A DNA stretch of 64,000 nt from an uncultured Faecalibacterium sp. GTDB taxonomy: Bacteria > Bacillota > Clostridia > Oscillospirales > Ruminococcaceae. Where the stretch lies: NCBI GenBank assembly GCA_934524985.1, contig CAKSYT010000003.1, forward strand, positions 1 to 64,000. The letters are read 5' to 3'. Shown piece after piece: positions 27,401-36,212 of the stretch. The notes beneath the pieces are model-generated. The model searched no databases. It saw nothing but the letters and a program-made list of their open reading frames with translations, and was not told where the DNA came from. Numbering within the stretch: position 1 is the stretch's first letter; each line of letters opens with the position of its first letter. A program made the translations under genes and the position numbers.

Positions 27401-27807
27401 CGCCCCAGAAAACCAACCAGATCTTTACCCCCAAGTGGGTGGTGAAAAAGATGGTGGACCTGCTGGAACAGGAAAACCCCGGTTGCTTCGATGACCCCGG
27501 CAAGACCTTCCTGGACCCCTACATGAAGTCCGGCCTGTACATTACGGAAATCGTCAAGCGCCTTTACCGCAGCGAGAAGATGCGGCAAGCCTTCCCGGGC
27601 GATAACGCCCGGCTGGAACATATCTTTGCCAAACAGGTCTATGGGCTGGCCCCGACCGAGATCATCTACCGCATTGCCATCAGCTACATTCTGGGCTTTG
27701 CAAAGGGTCACGGCATCACTGCCCACCATATCCGTCAGGCGGATACGCTGGAATTTGCCAAGGCGGGCACCATGGAAAGGAAACTGGATAAGATTTTCAG
27801 AGATTGA
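24499..27807 (+). CDS. GIY-YIG/superfamily-2 helicase restriction protein with methylase-like C-terminus
   Basis: An 1102-residue multidomain protein. Residues ~15-60 (IYAYTTPEIARHNGWTKIGY) look like a GIY-YIG nuclease of the T5orf172 type. Walker A is KPRFGKT (155-161), DEAH at 273-276, and LSGTPFK is helicase motif III. A Gln-rich coiled region spans ~735-860. The C-terminal part has IFTPKWVVKKMVDLL (975) and FLDPYMKSGLYITE (about 1004-1017), mimicking methylase motifs X and I. No second NPPY motif is visible, so the C-terminus may read methylation state or complete the partner methylase. This would be the restriction half of the system. Confidence 0.85.
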   Translation: MAGITLRTARQVVPMIYAYTTPEIARHNGWTKIGYTEQSVDKRLKQQTHTADVLFHEEWRGNAVYDDGSGEVFTDHDFHAYLRKLNVENDRKNEWFHLDGQQSRRYFQDFRMNRGRVQLDAAIAYTLREEQARAVRDTKTYYQSHPGGEYLWNAKPRFGKTLSVYDFCKQVDAQTVLIVTNRPAIANSWYSDYVRFLGRESGYLFVSHVDALAGQPHVLDEQGYLDAAAQGEELYKRIEFVSLQDMKGSKYFGGEYDKLRHLTELNWDVLVIDEAHEGVDTYKTDLAFDRIRRRFTLHLSGTPFKALANDKFAGDAIFNWTYADEQAAKRNWQGAPGQQNPYANLPMLNLYTYQMSEIIRDEIQQGVEIDGETQEFAFDLNEFFKVKPSGSFEHDAEVDRFLDAMTTQNKFPFSTPELRAELKHTFWLLNRVDSARVLAKKLQAHPVFRDYEVILAAGDGKLDDTDENQKSFDRVKAAIAHHEKTITLSVGQLTTGVTIPEWSAVLMLSNLKSPALYMQAAFRAQNPCLFHENGTFRRKENAYVFDFDPARTLLIYEQFANDLSQDTASGKGDTEERKAHIQNLLNFFPVIGEDEEGEMIPLDAEKVLSIPRKIKSKEVVRMGFQSNFLFQNISNVFSAPQEVLDILQNFQPISEAKAKPIQITPDTGADLSLNDKGEVDLDEGYVIGKAADVFGAKIYESTPALDTALQDLTDAPAPAKEEHLEPLKKSITKEIITPMVEQAKQEYGRDLKLSDQKRFESAAKAKMDVAVNKVVDNYRIDQSQLETQRTQQLQSCTTAQQRQQVNREFDAKQQQSTAALMETLQSTIQQTAQEMQQTIVRTVETNQKEQEKKGYEDTVRDHLRGFSRTIPSFLMAYGDETVTLANFDRIIPDKVFQEVTSITLEQFRFLRDGGPYINQATGQEEHFAGHLFDPVVFDDSVKEFLNLKVKLADYFDESRTEDIFDYIPPQKTNQIFTPKWVVKKMVDLLEQENPGCFDDPGKTFLDPYMKSGLYITEIVKRLYRSEKMRQAFPGDNARLEHIFAKQVYGLAPTEIIYRIAISYILGFAKGHGITAHHIRQADTLEFAKAGTMERKLDKIFRD

Positions 27808-27831
27808 GAAAACAGAATACAGCATAAAACC

Positions 27832-27871
27832 AAAGGCGGCTGTCTGCATGGGTGCAGATGGCCGCCTTTTT
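27832..27871 (+). terminator. Rho-independent terminator
   Basis: AAAGGCGGC / GCCGCCTTTTT with inner TCTGC/GCAGA ends the restriction operon. The 230 bases beyond, to 28102, hold no supported gene. Confidence 0.88.
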
Positions 27872-28101
27872 GTGCTATGCCTGTTACAAAAATGAAAGCT
27901 GTTGAACGTCAGGCAAATCGTTTTCAGGCGTAGTGTGTAAGAGAAAATCCTGATTTCTATGCAAGGATGTACAGGTGTGACCTATACCCATCGGATGCAG
28001 TTTGAGGGTTTGAGCGTTCGCAACAAATATTTTGCAATACGAAAGTCGTCGTTGTATATACGACGGCATTGCCAGTAACTATATCATTTGTTTTTTGACC
28101 G

Positions 28102-31034
28102 TCACTGAATTGAGCCAAATATATCCTCTAAACTTTCTTTTATCGATTCATACACATAATCGGATAGCGGATTGTTTTCACAAGTTCTCCTTGATGTAAT
28201 AACAAATGTAAAACCTGTCATTGTAGTCGATAGCCGCTTCGCAGTCCGCCCTTGTTTTGTATAGCTTTCCTGGATGTCCTGCATGATTTGCCGATGGTCA
28301 GAGAATGCTTTCTCCTCTACTTCTTGAATCATCGGATGCGGGATTTCATTCGTAGAAGACGCAATATAATAATATTGAATTGTCGGCTCCGACATAAAAT
28401 CACGCGGGTTCGCTTTCTCCTTATGATTCACTTCAACCACTACCTGATAAGGGGCATCATTGTATCTTCGGAAATATTTTTCTAGTGCTGGGAAATTATA
28501 GTTAACCATGCTCAGATAACTGATTTCGTGATAATAGAAAAACAGGGCGATGCGTTGTTCTTTTTGCTTTTTCGAATACAAGTCCCAAGTAAAGCAGCCC
28601 CCTTCCTTCGGTAGTTCGACATCCGGGCCAGGAAGAACACACTCTGACCAAATCGCATTCTCCCAATTTAAATCATGCAATATCTTTTGGAGTGGAAACA
28701 TTTCTACGCCATCGTAATTATATCCTTCTACATAAGGATCTTTTTCAAGTACCTCATCGACCATTTCGTCAATAGTTCTTTGCATTTGGAGCAAATCGTC
28801 AACATTTTTAATCTTCTTTATCCTTTGTTTGCAAGAAGAAACTCGTTCACACAGTAAATATTTATCCTCTATCAGTTTTTTCTTCTCAATTAAGTCTTTA
28901 AGCCCGGCTTTTATTAAATTGATAGCAATTTTACGGCCACTGTCATCGCCAAATCCAGATAGTCTCAAATTCGTACCATGACTAACGATACTACGTCTTT
29001 GAGAAAATGCCTTTTCTTCAAACGCTCTATGGTACTCTTCCAGTTGCTTCTCATTAATACACTGAACATCACTTTCGTCTTCCGAAACCAGGTCAAACCA
29101 ATAGCTTAGCCACTTTTGGTCATCTGATAAGCTCCCCCAAATAGCAACCTTTTGCCTCTTTTCCGTTGCAAATCGCTCTGGTACATAAAATGGCTCGAAC
29201 AGCATTTTTATTGGGCAAAAATATTTATCCAAAATGAATCGATATGTCTTAAGTATTTGTGTTAACAGTCGACTTGGAACATTGGCGCTGTCTGCTCCAC
29301 TTACATCACTTTTAGCATCAACACATTCGACGTACAACGGTAAATTATACTCCATTACAAAATCCAGAAATTCATCTTGCTCTTGCTGATTCTTAAAAAT
29401 TCCTCCCGCAAAAATAAAGACTTCTTTCCATTCTTCCTTTTCAACCAACTTCAGATACAGTTCCTTGTTGCCGGATAAAGGGAGGTTATGAACTAAATAG
29501 TATGCAGTGCAATATTCTTTGAGCAGCTTGTGTACAAAAAACACTTTCCCTTCGATTTTAAATAGTCCAGATTCAATAAAGGAACCTATCACACTCATTT
29601 TGTTTTCAGGAATTATTTCAGAAAGTTTCTGGTCGAATTCCATATAGCTATAACACGGCTGAGAAAAAGATTGATATGCCATCTGTCCTAAAATATTTTG
29701 TGCGTCATGGTAGGTAATTGGAGTGTTCCCTGAATAGCCCTCCTGCCGGGACATATTTCCATATAATTTTTGGAACAGTTCCTCGAACAAGCTGCTCCGG
29801 TTAAATATGGTTCGATTAGTGTTTTGCTTTAATATGGCTTTTCCAATTGACAAAAAGTACGGATTTGAGAAGAGGGCATAATATTGCCGTGGAATATTTA
29901 CAAAAATCCCCTCATTTCTCAGTTCTTGCTGAACTGTTTGTTCGCTCAATGCAGTAAGGAAATACTCCTTTTTTGCGCCCAATTTTCCATTATAACGGTT
30001 AAAACGCGCTGTAACAAAGAAATAATTGTTGCGATACTGTGCGGTAAAATTACTGAATTCTGCATAGAATTTTTTTGGTCGATTTCCTGCGCAATATCAT
30101 CAACTCCATCGAAAATTAAAACACACTTTCCCTCTTTGAGCATTTCTTCAATAAACTCATCTGCTCTTCCATCACAAAAATAATTGATTTTATACTTTAT
30201 ACCACCTATAATATCAGAATAAAGCAGTCCATATTCTTGCAGAGGAATAAATATCGGAATCAGTGTATGCATGTTCTCGTTTGTGCACGCTTTCTGAAGC
30301 AACGTGACAGATTCATACGTTTTTCCATAACCTGCTTCTCCTAAAACGAGGACACTTTTTTCTCTAAGTAGTACATCTAGAGCATTCAATTGAACGTCTT
30401 GATCATCTTTTGAGTAAATTTTACGCTCCAAATATTCATCTGCTGAATACTGCGGATATAGGCACAATAAATATTTTCGATACTCGTCAAATAAAAACCG
30501 TGTAGAGGTGTGATTTTGTCTGCCAACCAATGTATCTACTTTTCCATCGATTTGTTCAAGCTTGCTTTTAATATCCTGTAACTCATAGGATAATCCCTGT
30601 GCAAGTTCCTTAACTGCATTACAAACAACTCTCGTTTCAGCATTATCCGATTTATTCAAAGCTCGATAAATCGCCTCGAAATATCTTTGTAGGATAACGC
30701 TGATTTCATAATAATGCGAACTGTGTTGAGGATAATTTTCAACAAACAAATGCATATAATAGTTTATTGTTTGAGACTTGGATTTATAGTTGAACACTGA
30801 TTCATCGCAACAATTATGGATGATGTTGCAAATCACATCATGCTCTACGAGAAAATGATCCCAATCATTATAAAAAGTTTCATTTCCATACATTAAGAGT
30901 ATTTCATTAGAGATTTCCTTCTTGAGCTTTCTTTTGATGCAGCAAAGTTTGATTTTTCCCGTCAATCCAGAAAAAGCATCTTTACAGCGTTCTTCCAATA
31001 ACTCTATAATTTTTGATACCACTGGATTTTCCAT
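28102..31034 (-). pseudogene. NACHT-domain NTPase (bNACHT-like defence protein), frameshifted at a 7-T tract
   Basis: The N-terminal ~200 residues are helical and unassigned. A NACHT module then follows: Walker A GEAGYGKT (GKT about 237-239) and Walker B LIFDGVDDI (Asp309). After Walker B the frame breaks at the homopolymer 30070-30076. One extra base there restores the continuation FYAEFSNFTAQYRNNYFFVT, then EYFLTALSEQTV and a long C-terminal half to 28102. Restored, it would encode about 977 residues. The C-terminal region has no recognised repeat. Bacterial NACHT proteins are anti-phage sensors. Slippage, mutation or a sequencing error could each explain the break. Confidence 0.85.
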
Positions 31035-31209
31035 AGATACACCTCATTTGGCTGTGAGTAAGCTGTAATTAAAAACAGCCGTATGAGTATGTGCTCATAC
31101 GGCCACTTTAGCGGTACAAAGTTATACTGTCTTTTGATTATACTGCAATTTGTCAAAAATTACAATGTATAGTCAAATTATATCGAAAGCGACCAAACTG
31201 CGCGAAAAA

Positions 31210-31584
31210 TCAATCACTGCTAAAAAGCACGCTCTCTGCACCGAATGCTGCGCAGCTGGGTATGATAGATGCCCAGCTGCGTATCCAGCTCCTGTGCCGC
31301 ATTTTCATAGTGATGCACCAGAATGTAGTCTGCTTCCTTGATTTCCCCTGATACCTGTTGTGACAGAAGCTGCGCACAGGTGCAGTCAGTGTAAACGCCC
31401 AAATGTGCAAACAAATCGTCGCACGGTCGTACTGCGTCAGGTCAATGCTCGCAGGTTCAATGGGCACCGCCCAACGATGTATCCCTTGACGTCCGTGCCA
31501 CCAAAAGTCCAGTGTTTCCGCCGTATGCTCTGGAAAGCAGAGTTTATAGAGTTCATCATCTGTTCTCATTGCTTCTTCTATCAC
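31210..31584 (-). pseudogene. Degraded ORF of unknown family
   Basis: A 124-codon frame begins MIEEAMRTDDELYKLCFPEHT. A second frame (31220-31414) gives a better-looking continuation, GVYTDCTCAQLLSQ and DYILVHHYENAA. That suggests one gene broken by a frameshift around 31410-31420. I do not recognise it. Confidence 0.35.
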
Positions 31585-31814
31585 CTGCTCATACTACGGA
31601 GTCTCCTAGAGGGCTTTCCAAATTTCAAAATCATTTTGTAAACTAGACCGTCAATTTTGACTTGAAACTGGCTGCTATTTCTCGGCATAGATAATTTTTG
31701 GGTTTGCACATCATATCAAACAGGGCAAGCTGTCTTGTTTTCGCTCTTTTTACCAAAGCTTCCCTCGATTTTTCTTGCAAACCGCCGAAAGTATCGTATT
31801 CTCAAAACTTTTTG

Positions 31815-31843
31815 TTGACACGGCTCGTTTTTTGTGGTAGTCT
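31815..31843 (+). promoter_or_regulatory. Promoter in the non-coding part of element B
   Basis: TTGACA at 31815, 17 bp, TAGTCT at 31838. No protein gene follows for 730 bases. Confidence 0.6.
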
Positions 31844-31849
31844 ATCCCA

Positions 31850-32000
31850 ACAATTTAATATAACATATTTACTTAGAGTTCTAGCTCGGCTCCCAAAGGA
31901 GCCGGAGCAAGTTTTTAACTTTCTTATCGCTACATAACGAACCCGAACCAAGGCCATCCCGGAAGGGAGGGTCAGGTTTCGGTTGTTGTGTGGCGATTTT
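31850..32000 (+). ncRNA. Candidate small RNA of element B
   Basis: A consensus-like promoter just upstream is followed by two successive terminator-like structures. One is a GC-rich hairpin at 31884-31908 then GTTTTT. The other is a ~22-bp imperfect stem between about 31932 and 31995, enclosing CCATCCC/GGGAGG, then TTTTTT. No reading frame with a ribosome site lies inside. A short structured transcript is the simplest reading; its role (for example copy or transfer control) is unknown. Confidence 0.45.
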
Positions 32001-32138
32001 TTATTGCCAGATCCAGCACCGCACCTTGAAAACCGCATGACCGTCTGCATGGGATACCCGGCGATGACCCTGAGAAGGAGAGCCAGAAAACGCCGCCGGA
32101 AGGGGGCAGGAAATCCATGCAGGGAGAACGGCACATCC

Positions 32139-32537
32139 AACCTCATGTGTTCAAAATGAGCACATGAGGTTATTCTCTCTAGTTTGTATCCGTGTGGACA
32201 AATTGTCTACATGGATACTGTTCGTGTTACGTTTGACCTCGACTTGACATTTTGTCAAGCCACGGTGAAATCCGATAAGTGCTGCTTTTCAGTACTTACC
32301 AAATGACCGTAACACGGTCGCTCTGTGGTGGGTTACGAAAACAGTAACTCACCACTTGGAAGTGGTAAATGGACAAAATGTCAACTTACCACTCAGCCAT
32401 AACAGAGAATGCTTGGTTGGTGGTCATTTTGACCATCAACCAAATAATCGCAACGCTTTATTGTGTGAAAGTGGCTGTTACCATTTTGATAACCGCCACG
32501 CATCCGTAACATTTGGGCAAATAATGCTTTTCATTAT
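32139..32537. repeat. Inverted-repeat array, left part (nine hairpins)
   Basis: Nine inverted repeats at 32139-32171, 32186-32218, 32243-32259, 32276-32298, 32327-32353, 32362-32392, 32413-32443, 32471-32499 and 32521-32537. Stem sequences differ, but many centres are CAAAATG or CATTTTG. The spacers repeat GTAAC. Centres are 36-57 bp apart. No coding frame is supported. Confidence 0.85.
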
Positions 32538-32573
32538 CCACCACACACCCGTAACAGCCAAAGGAGGATGCCT

Positions 32574-32909
32574 ATGACAGCAGAACAATGGGAACGCGAA
32601 ATTCAGGACACCCTGATGGAATATTTCATTGATGGCGACCCCAGTGTACGCAGAATCCAATGTGAATACTGCCGCAAGGTCATCTACACCCAGACCCGAA
32701 ACCGCAAATATTGCAGTTTCCAAACCTGCGGTCACAAGATGCTGAATCTGCGGAAAAGCCTTAAAAAGCGTGCCGAACGTGGAATGTACACCTGCGCTTG
32801 CTGCGGGGAGCAGTTCTTACCGATTCGGGCAGATGCCAGATATTGCAGCAATGCCTGTCGGCAGAAAGATTACCGCCATCGTAAAACAGCTGCACACACT
32901 TCTCTTTGA
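32574..32909 (+). CDS. Small double zinc-ribbon protein
   Basis: A 111-residue basic protein with two four-cysteine clusters: CEYCRKVIY...RKYCSFQTC (about residues 29-55) and CACCGEQFL...ARYCSNACRQKDYRHR (about 71-100). Both resemble treble-clef or zinc-ribbon DNA-binding modules. The start at 32574 sits seven bases after AAGGAGG; an ATG at 32568 is too close. The gene lies between the two halves of the inverted-repeat array, so it is a candidate binder of those repeats; that is inference. It ends with Leu right where the next hairpin begins. Confidence 0.75.
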   Translation: MTAEQWEREIQDTLMEYFIDGDPSVRRIQCEYCRKVIYTQTRNRKYCSFQTCGHKMLNLRKSLKKRAERGMYTCACCGEQFLPIRADARYCSNACRQKDYRHRKTAAHTSL

Positions 32910-33458
32910 GGAACTTGATAAAGTTTGTCAAGTTCCTTATCGGTGCTGCTTTTATTTAGTAAAGTGGCACTTCCCATTTTGGAAAGTACCAAAATACCGT
33001 AACTCTTAATCGCTCACTCCCAAATCCCCAAAGTGGGAATTTGGGCTGTCATCTGAAATCAGGTTACGCTTTCCGTAACTTGATTTGTAACACCTGCCGA
33101 ATCAAGTTCCCACTTTGGGAACTTGATTGTAGCCGTATCAAAATCAGGTTGTCAAAATGATAACTTGATTTCATCTGCAACGAAGCCACCGGAGTTATCA
33201 TTTTGAGAACTTCGGTTTTATCTGTTACGCATCGCGCCCACTCCGTAAAAATCAGGTTGCCAAAAAGACAACCTGATTCCATCTGTAACGCATCAAGGTC
33301 GTTGAAAATCAGGTGCCGCACCCGGCACTTGATTTTACCCGTAACGGAATCAGTTGGTCATTTTGGCCAACTGAAAAAGCCGGACGAGCTGCGGGCAGGG
33401 ATTCGCAAATCTTTGACCGCCAGCTTGCCAAAATCAACGGGCCAAAATGGCCCGTTGA
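32909..33458. repeat. Inverted-repeat array, right part (eleven hairpins)
   Basis: Inverted repeats at 32909-32937, 32965-32991, 33019-33045, 33057-33085, 33100-33128, 33141-33171, 33189-33215, 33250-33278, 33305-33336, 33351-33373 and 33434-33458. Two have perfect stems (13 bp at 33100, 11 bp at 33434). Several share AATCAGGT or AATCAAGT arms with compensating changes. Spacers carry forms of ATCTGTAACGCATC. Confidence 0.88.
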
Positions 33459-33483
33459 AGGGAGTCAAGGGGGAACGCCTTGC

Positions 33484-33530
33484 CCAGTGATATGATGCAG
33501 TGCGTCATATCCTACTGGGTATTATCTGGC
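33484..33530 (+). other. Candidate origin of transfer (oriT)
   Basis: An inverted repeat GATATGATG / CGTCATATC is followed by TACTGGGTATTATCTGGCGC. It lies about 55 bp before the relaxase gene, the usual position of a nick region. No nick consensus could be confirmed. Confidence 0.4.
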
Positions 33531-33584
33531 GCAAAAGGGCGGCAGATTTAGCAGCTCCGCTGCTGCGTTCTCCCCACCAAGCTG

Positions 33585-34835
33585 TTGAAACGGAGGGATG
33601 TCTATCTGAAATTAACACGACACAACGGACGAGCCGGAGCCCACGGCACCTATAACCCCAAGCACAATGACCGGAGTTTCAACCTTGCCAACAGTGAGCA
33701 CATCGACCCAGAACGAGCCAAGGGCAACATCTATTGGGACTGTTTCCACGGTTTCCGTTCGGCTCTCGCTCCACCCGATCCGGACGATCTGGCGGCGACC
33801 TTCTCGGATGTAGAACGGCAATTCTACGAAAGCCGCTATACGGTCTTCATCGAAAGTCAGAACGAGCGCAACGCCAAGATCCGGCACACGGAACGCAACC
33901 GCTCTATTCCCGACCTGTTGTCCAGCCGCAAGACCTGCCCGGAAGAAACCATCTATCAGCTGGGAACGCTGGATGAACACGCTTCCGCAGAGGACTTGCT
34001 GAACATCGTCACAGAGTTTATTGACGAGTTCAAGGCCAAGTATGGCACCCACGTTCATGTGTTGGACTGGGCGCTGCATCTGGACGAAAGCACACCCCAC
34101 ATCCATGAGCGTCATGTGTTCGACTGCGAGAACAAGTATGGTGAGGTGGCTCCCCAGCAGGAAAAGGCGCTGGAGGGATTGGGCTTCGACTTGCCCGACC
34201 CGGATAAACCTCTTAGCCGCCGGAATAACCGTAAAATCACCTTCGATGCCGCCTGCCGGAAAATGCTGCTTGAGATTGCAAAACGGCACGGGCTGGAACT
34301 GGAGGAAGAAGCAGAATACGGCAACCGCAAATATCTGGAAAAGCAGGACTTCATCCTTGCCAAGCAAAAGGAACAGCTTGCCGCCCAGCAAAATAAGCTG
34401 GACGAGTTGACCCTGAAAGTTTCGGACATGGAGACCCTGCTGGAAGATGTTTCGGCTGCGGCCTATGACAAGGCGGTGGAAGTCGTGACGGACGTGGTAC
34501 GCACCGAGACCCGCAAGGAAGATATGCGGATGATCGAGGACACGAAGAAATGGGTGCTGTCCCCGGAACGCAAGGCTCCGCAGGCCACGAGAGAATACGC
34601 CGCTCATCGTTTAGACGATGTGTTGAACAAATTCCTCAAGACCATGCAGACCACCGCCGCCCGCCTGCAGGAGAAACTCCTGAAGCCGGAAGTCCGGCAG
34701 AAGGGCAAGGAGCAGGTCAAGGAGAAAGCACGGGATTCCGTTCTGCAACTGCTGAGCCGATTACAGGCAGAACAGACACAGCGGAATCCATCTGCACCGC
34801 CTACCGCCGAGAAGTCAAAAAATCGTTTTCAATAA
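33585..34835 (+). CDS. Relaxase / mobilization protein (MobV/Pre-like)
   Basis: A 416-residue protein that would nick oriT and lead the strand during conjugative transfer. The relaxase core is residues ~1-200. It opens KLTRHNGRAGAHGTYNPKHN and contains the metal motif WALHLDESTPHIHERHVF, with His-x-Asp-Glu-x-Thr-Pro-His-x-His. A long charged coiled coil (about 260-400) follows. The start is uncertain: TTG at 33585 has no clear ribosome site, while GGAGGG at 33592 fits a CTG at 33606. It lies directly after the hairpin array and 19 bp before the VirE-like gene. Confidence 0.82.
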   Translation: MKRRDVYLKLTRHNGRAGAHGTYNPKHNDRSFNLANSEHIDPERAKGNIYWDCFHGFRSALAPPDPDDLAATFSDVERQFYESRYTVFIESQNERNAKIRHTERNRSIPDLLSSRKTCPEETIYQLGTLDEHASAEDLLNIVTEFIDEFKAKYGTHVHVLDWALHLDESTPHIHERHVFDCENKYGEVAPQQEKALEGLGFDLPDPDKPLSRRNNRKITFDAACRKMLLEIAKRHGLELEEEAEYGNRKYLEKQDFILAKQKEQLAAQQNKLDELTLKVSDMETLLEDVSAAAYDKAVEVVTDVVRTETRKEDMRMIEDTKKWVLSPERKAPQATREYAAHRLDDVLNKFLKTMQTTAARLQEKLLKPEVRQKGKEQVKEKARDSVLQLLSRLQAEQTQRNPSAPPTAEKSKNRFQ

Positions 34836-34854
34836 TAGTACGAGGTGATGTTTA

Positions 34855-36204
34855 TTGAACAAAGAAGTCAACGAAGAACGTACTCCCAGAACCATTGAAG
34901 ATGTGAAGGAAATGCTGACCAAGCACTCCAACGGCGAAATCCAGCGGACGATTCAAAACTGCATCACGATTTTGCAGAACGACCATGTGCTTGCCGATGC
35001 CATCCGGCTGAACTTGTTGAGTGAACGCATCGACATTGTAAAGCCTGTGGGCTGGCCCCGCTCCGGCAAGACGCTGAACGACACCGACATGAAGTATATC
35101 CTGCGGAGAATGGAGAAATACGGCATCTCCGGCGAAAAGAAAATTGAATCGGCCATCCGCATCGTTGCAAACGAGAACCGCTACCATCCCATCCGGGACT
35201 ACCTGAACGGCCTGCAATGGGACGGCACGGAACGGATTGCCCACGTCCTACACCATTTCCTCGGTGCTGCGGAGGACGAGTACACTTGCGAAGCTATGAA
35301 AATCTTCCTGCTGGGGGCCATCAAGCGGGTGTTCCAGCCGGGATGCAAATTTGAGACCATGCTCTGTCTGGTGGGTGGGCAGGGTGCTGGAAAATCTACC
35401 TTCTTCCGGCTGCTGGCAGTCAAGGACGAGTGGTTCTCGGATGACCTGCGGCGGCTGGACGATGACAACGTGTTCCGAAAGCTGCAAGGGCACTGGATCA
35501 TCGAAATGTCGGAGATGATCGCCACAGCTAACGCCAAGAGCATCGAGGAGATCAAGAGTTTTCTCAGCAAGCAGAAGGAGACCTATAAAATCCCCTACGA
35601 GACCCATCCTGCCGACCGTCTGCGCCAGTGCGTTTTTGCTGGCACTACCAACCGGCAGGATTTTTTGCCCCGTGACCGCACAGGCAACCGCCGCTTTATT
35701 CCCATCCCGGTGGATGCTGAACTGGCCGAGGTGCACATTCTGGACAACGAGGAGGAATCCCGTGCCTATATCGACCAGCTCTGGGCAGAAGCTATGACTA
35801 TCTACAACAGCGGCAGCTACAAGCTGGCGTTCAGCCCCGCCATGCAGGAAACCCTGCAAGCCCACCAGCAGGATTTCATGCAGGAGGATGCACAGGCTGG
35901 CATGATCTACGCCTTTCTGGAGGACTACACGGGTGACCGGGTGTGCTCTAAGCAGCTTTACGCAGAAGCGCTGGGCAACACGAACATCCCGGCAGAGTGG
36001 GAGACCCGTGCGATCTGCGAGATCATGAACACAGGAATTTTGCGAGGCGATATCCAAGGCTGGCAGGCGCACAAGACCGCCAAGCGCTACCCGAAGTACG
36101 GCGTTCAGAAAGGCTGGGAGCGCGTAACCAGCCCCGAAACCGGGGCTGAAAATTTCTCCGAAATAACGGATGCGGAAGCCAAGCAGCTGGGCTTTCCCTT
36201 TTGA
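34855..36204 (+). CDS. VirE/VapE-family ATPase (element replication helicase-like)
   Basis: A 449-residue protein of the virulence-associated E family. The segment NRYHPIRDYLNGLQWDGTER (about 100) precedes the P-loop VGGQGAGKSTFFRLL (about 176). RTGNRRFIPIPV and a C-terminal winged region follow. These proteins are related to phage D5-type helicases and support replication of integrative elements. The start is TTG with GAGGTG upstream. It lies between the relaxase and xis genes in the usual order for clostridial mobilizable elements. Confidence 0.88.
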   Translation: MNKEVNEERTPRTIEDVKEMLTKHSNGEIQRTIQNCITILQNDHVLADAIRLNLLSERIDIVKPVGWPRSGKTLNDTDMKYILRRMEKYGISGEKKIESAIRIVANENRYHPIRDYLNGLQWDGTERIAHVLHHFLGAAEDEYTCEAMKIFLLGAIKRVFQPGCKFETMLCLVGGQGAGKSTFFRLLAVKDEWFSDDLRRLDDDNVFRKLQGHWIIEMSEMIATANAKSIEEIKSFLSKQKETYKIPYETHPADRLRQCVFAGTTNRQDFLPRDRTGNRRFIPIPVDAELAEVHILDNEEESRAYIDQLWAEAMTIYNSGSYKLAFSPAMQETLQAHQQDFMQEDAQAGMIYAFLEDYTGDRVCSKQLYAEALGNTNIPAEWETRAICEIMNTGILRGDIQGWQAHKTAKRYPKYGVQKGWERVTSPETGAENFSEITDAEAKQLGFPF

Positions 36205-36212
36205 TGAACAGC

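Noticed and set aside
24394..27849. Two long minus-strand frames (565 and 553 codons) opposite the helicase gene
   Set aside because: The plus strand has unmistakable helicase and nuclease motifs; the minus frames have no recognisable motif or start site.
32139..33458. CRISPR array
   Set aside because: No constant repeat with unique spacers; the units are hairpins whose own arms vary, and no cas genes are near.
32139..33458. Integron-like attC cassette array
   Set aside because: GTTAC/GTAAC recalls attC core bases, but there is no integron integrase, the spacers do not encode cassettes, and the unit length is too short.
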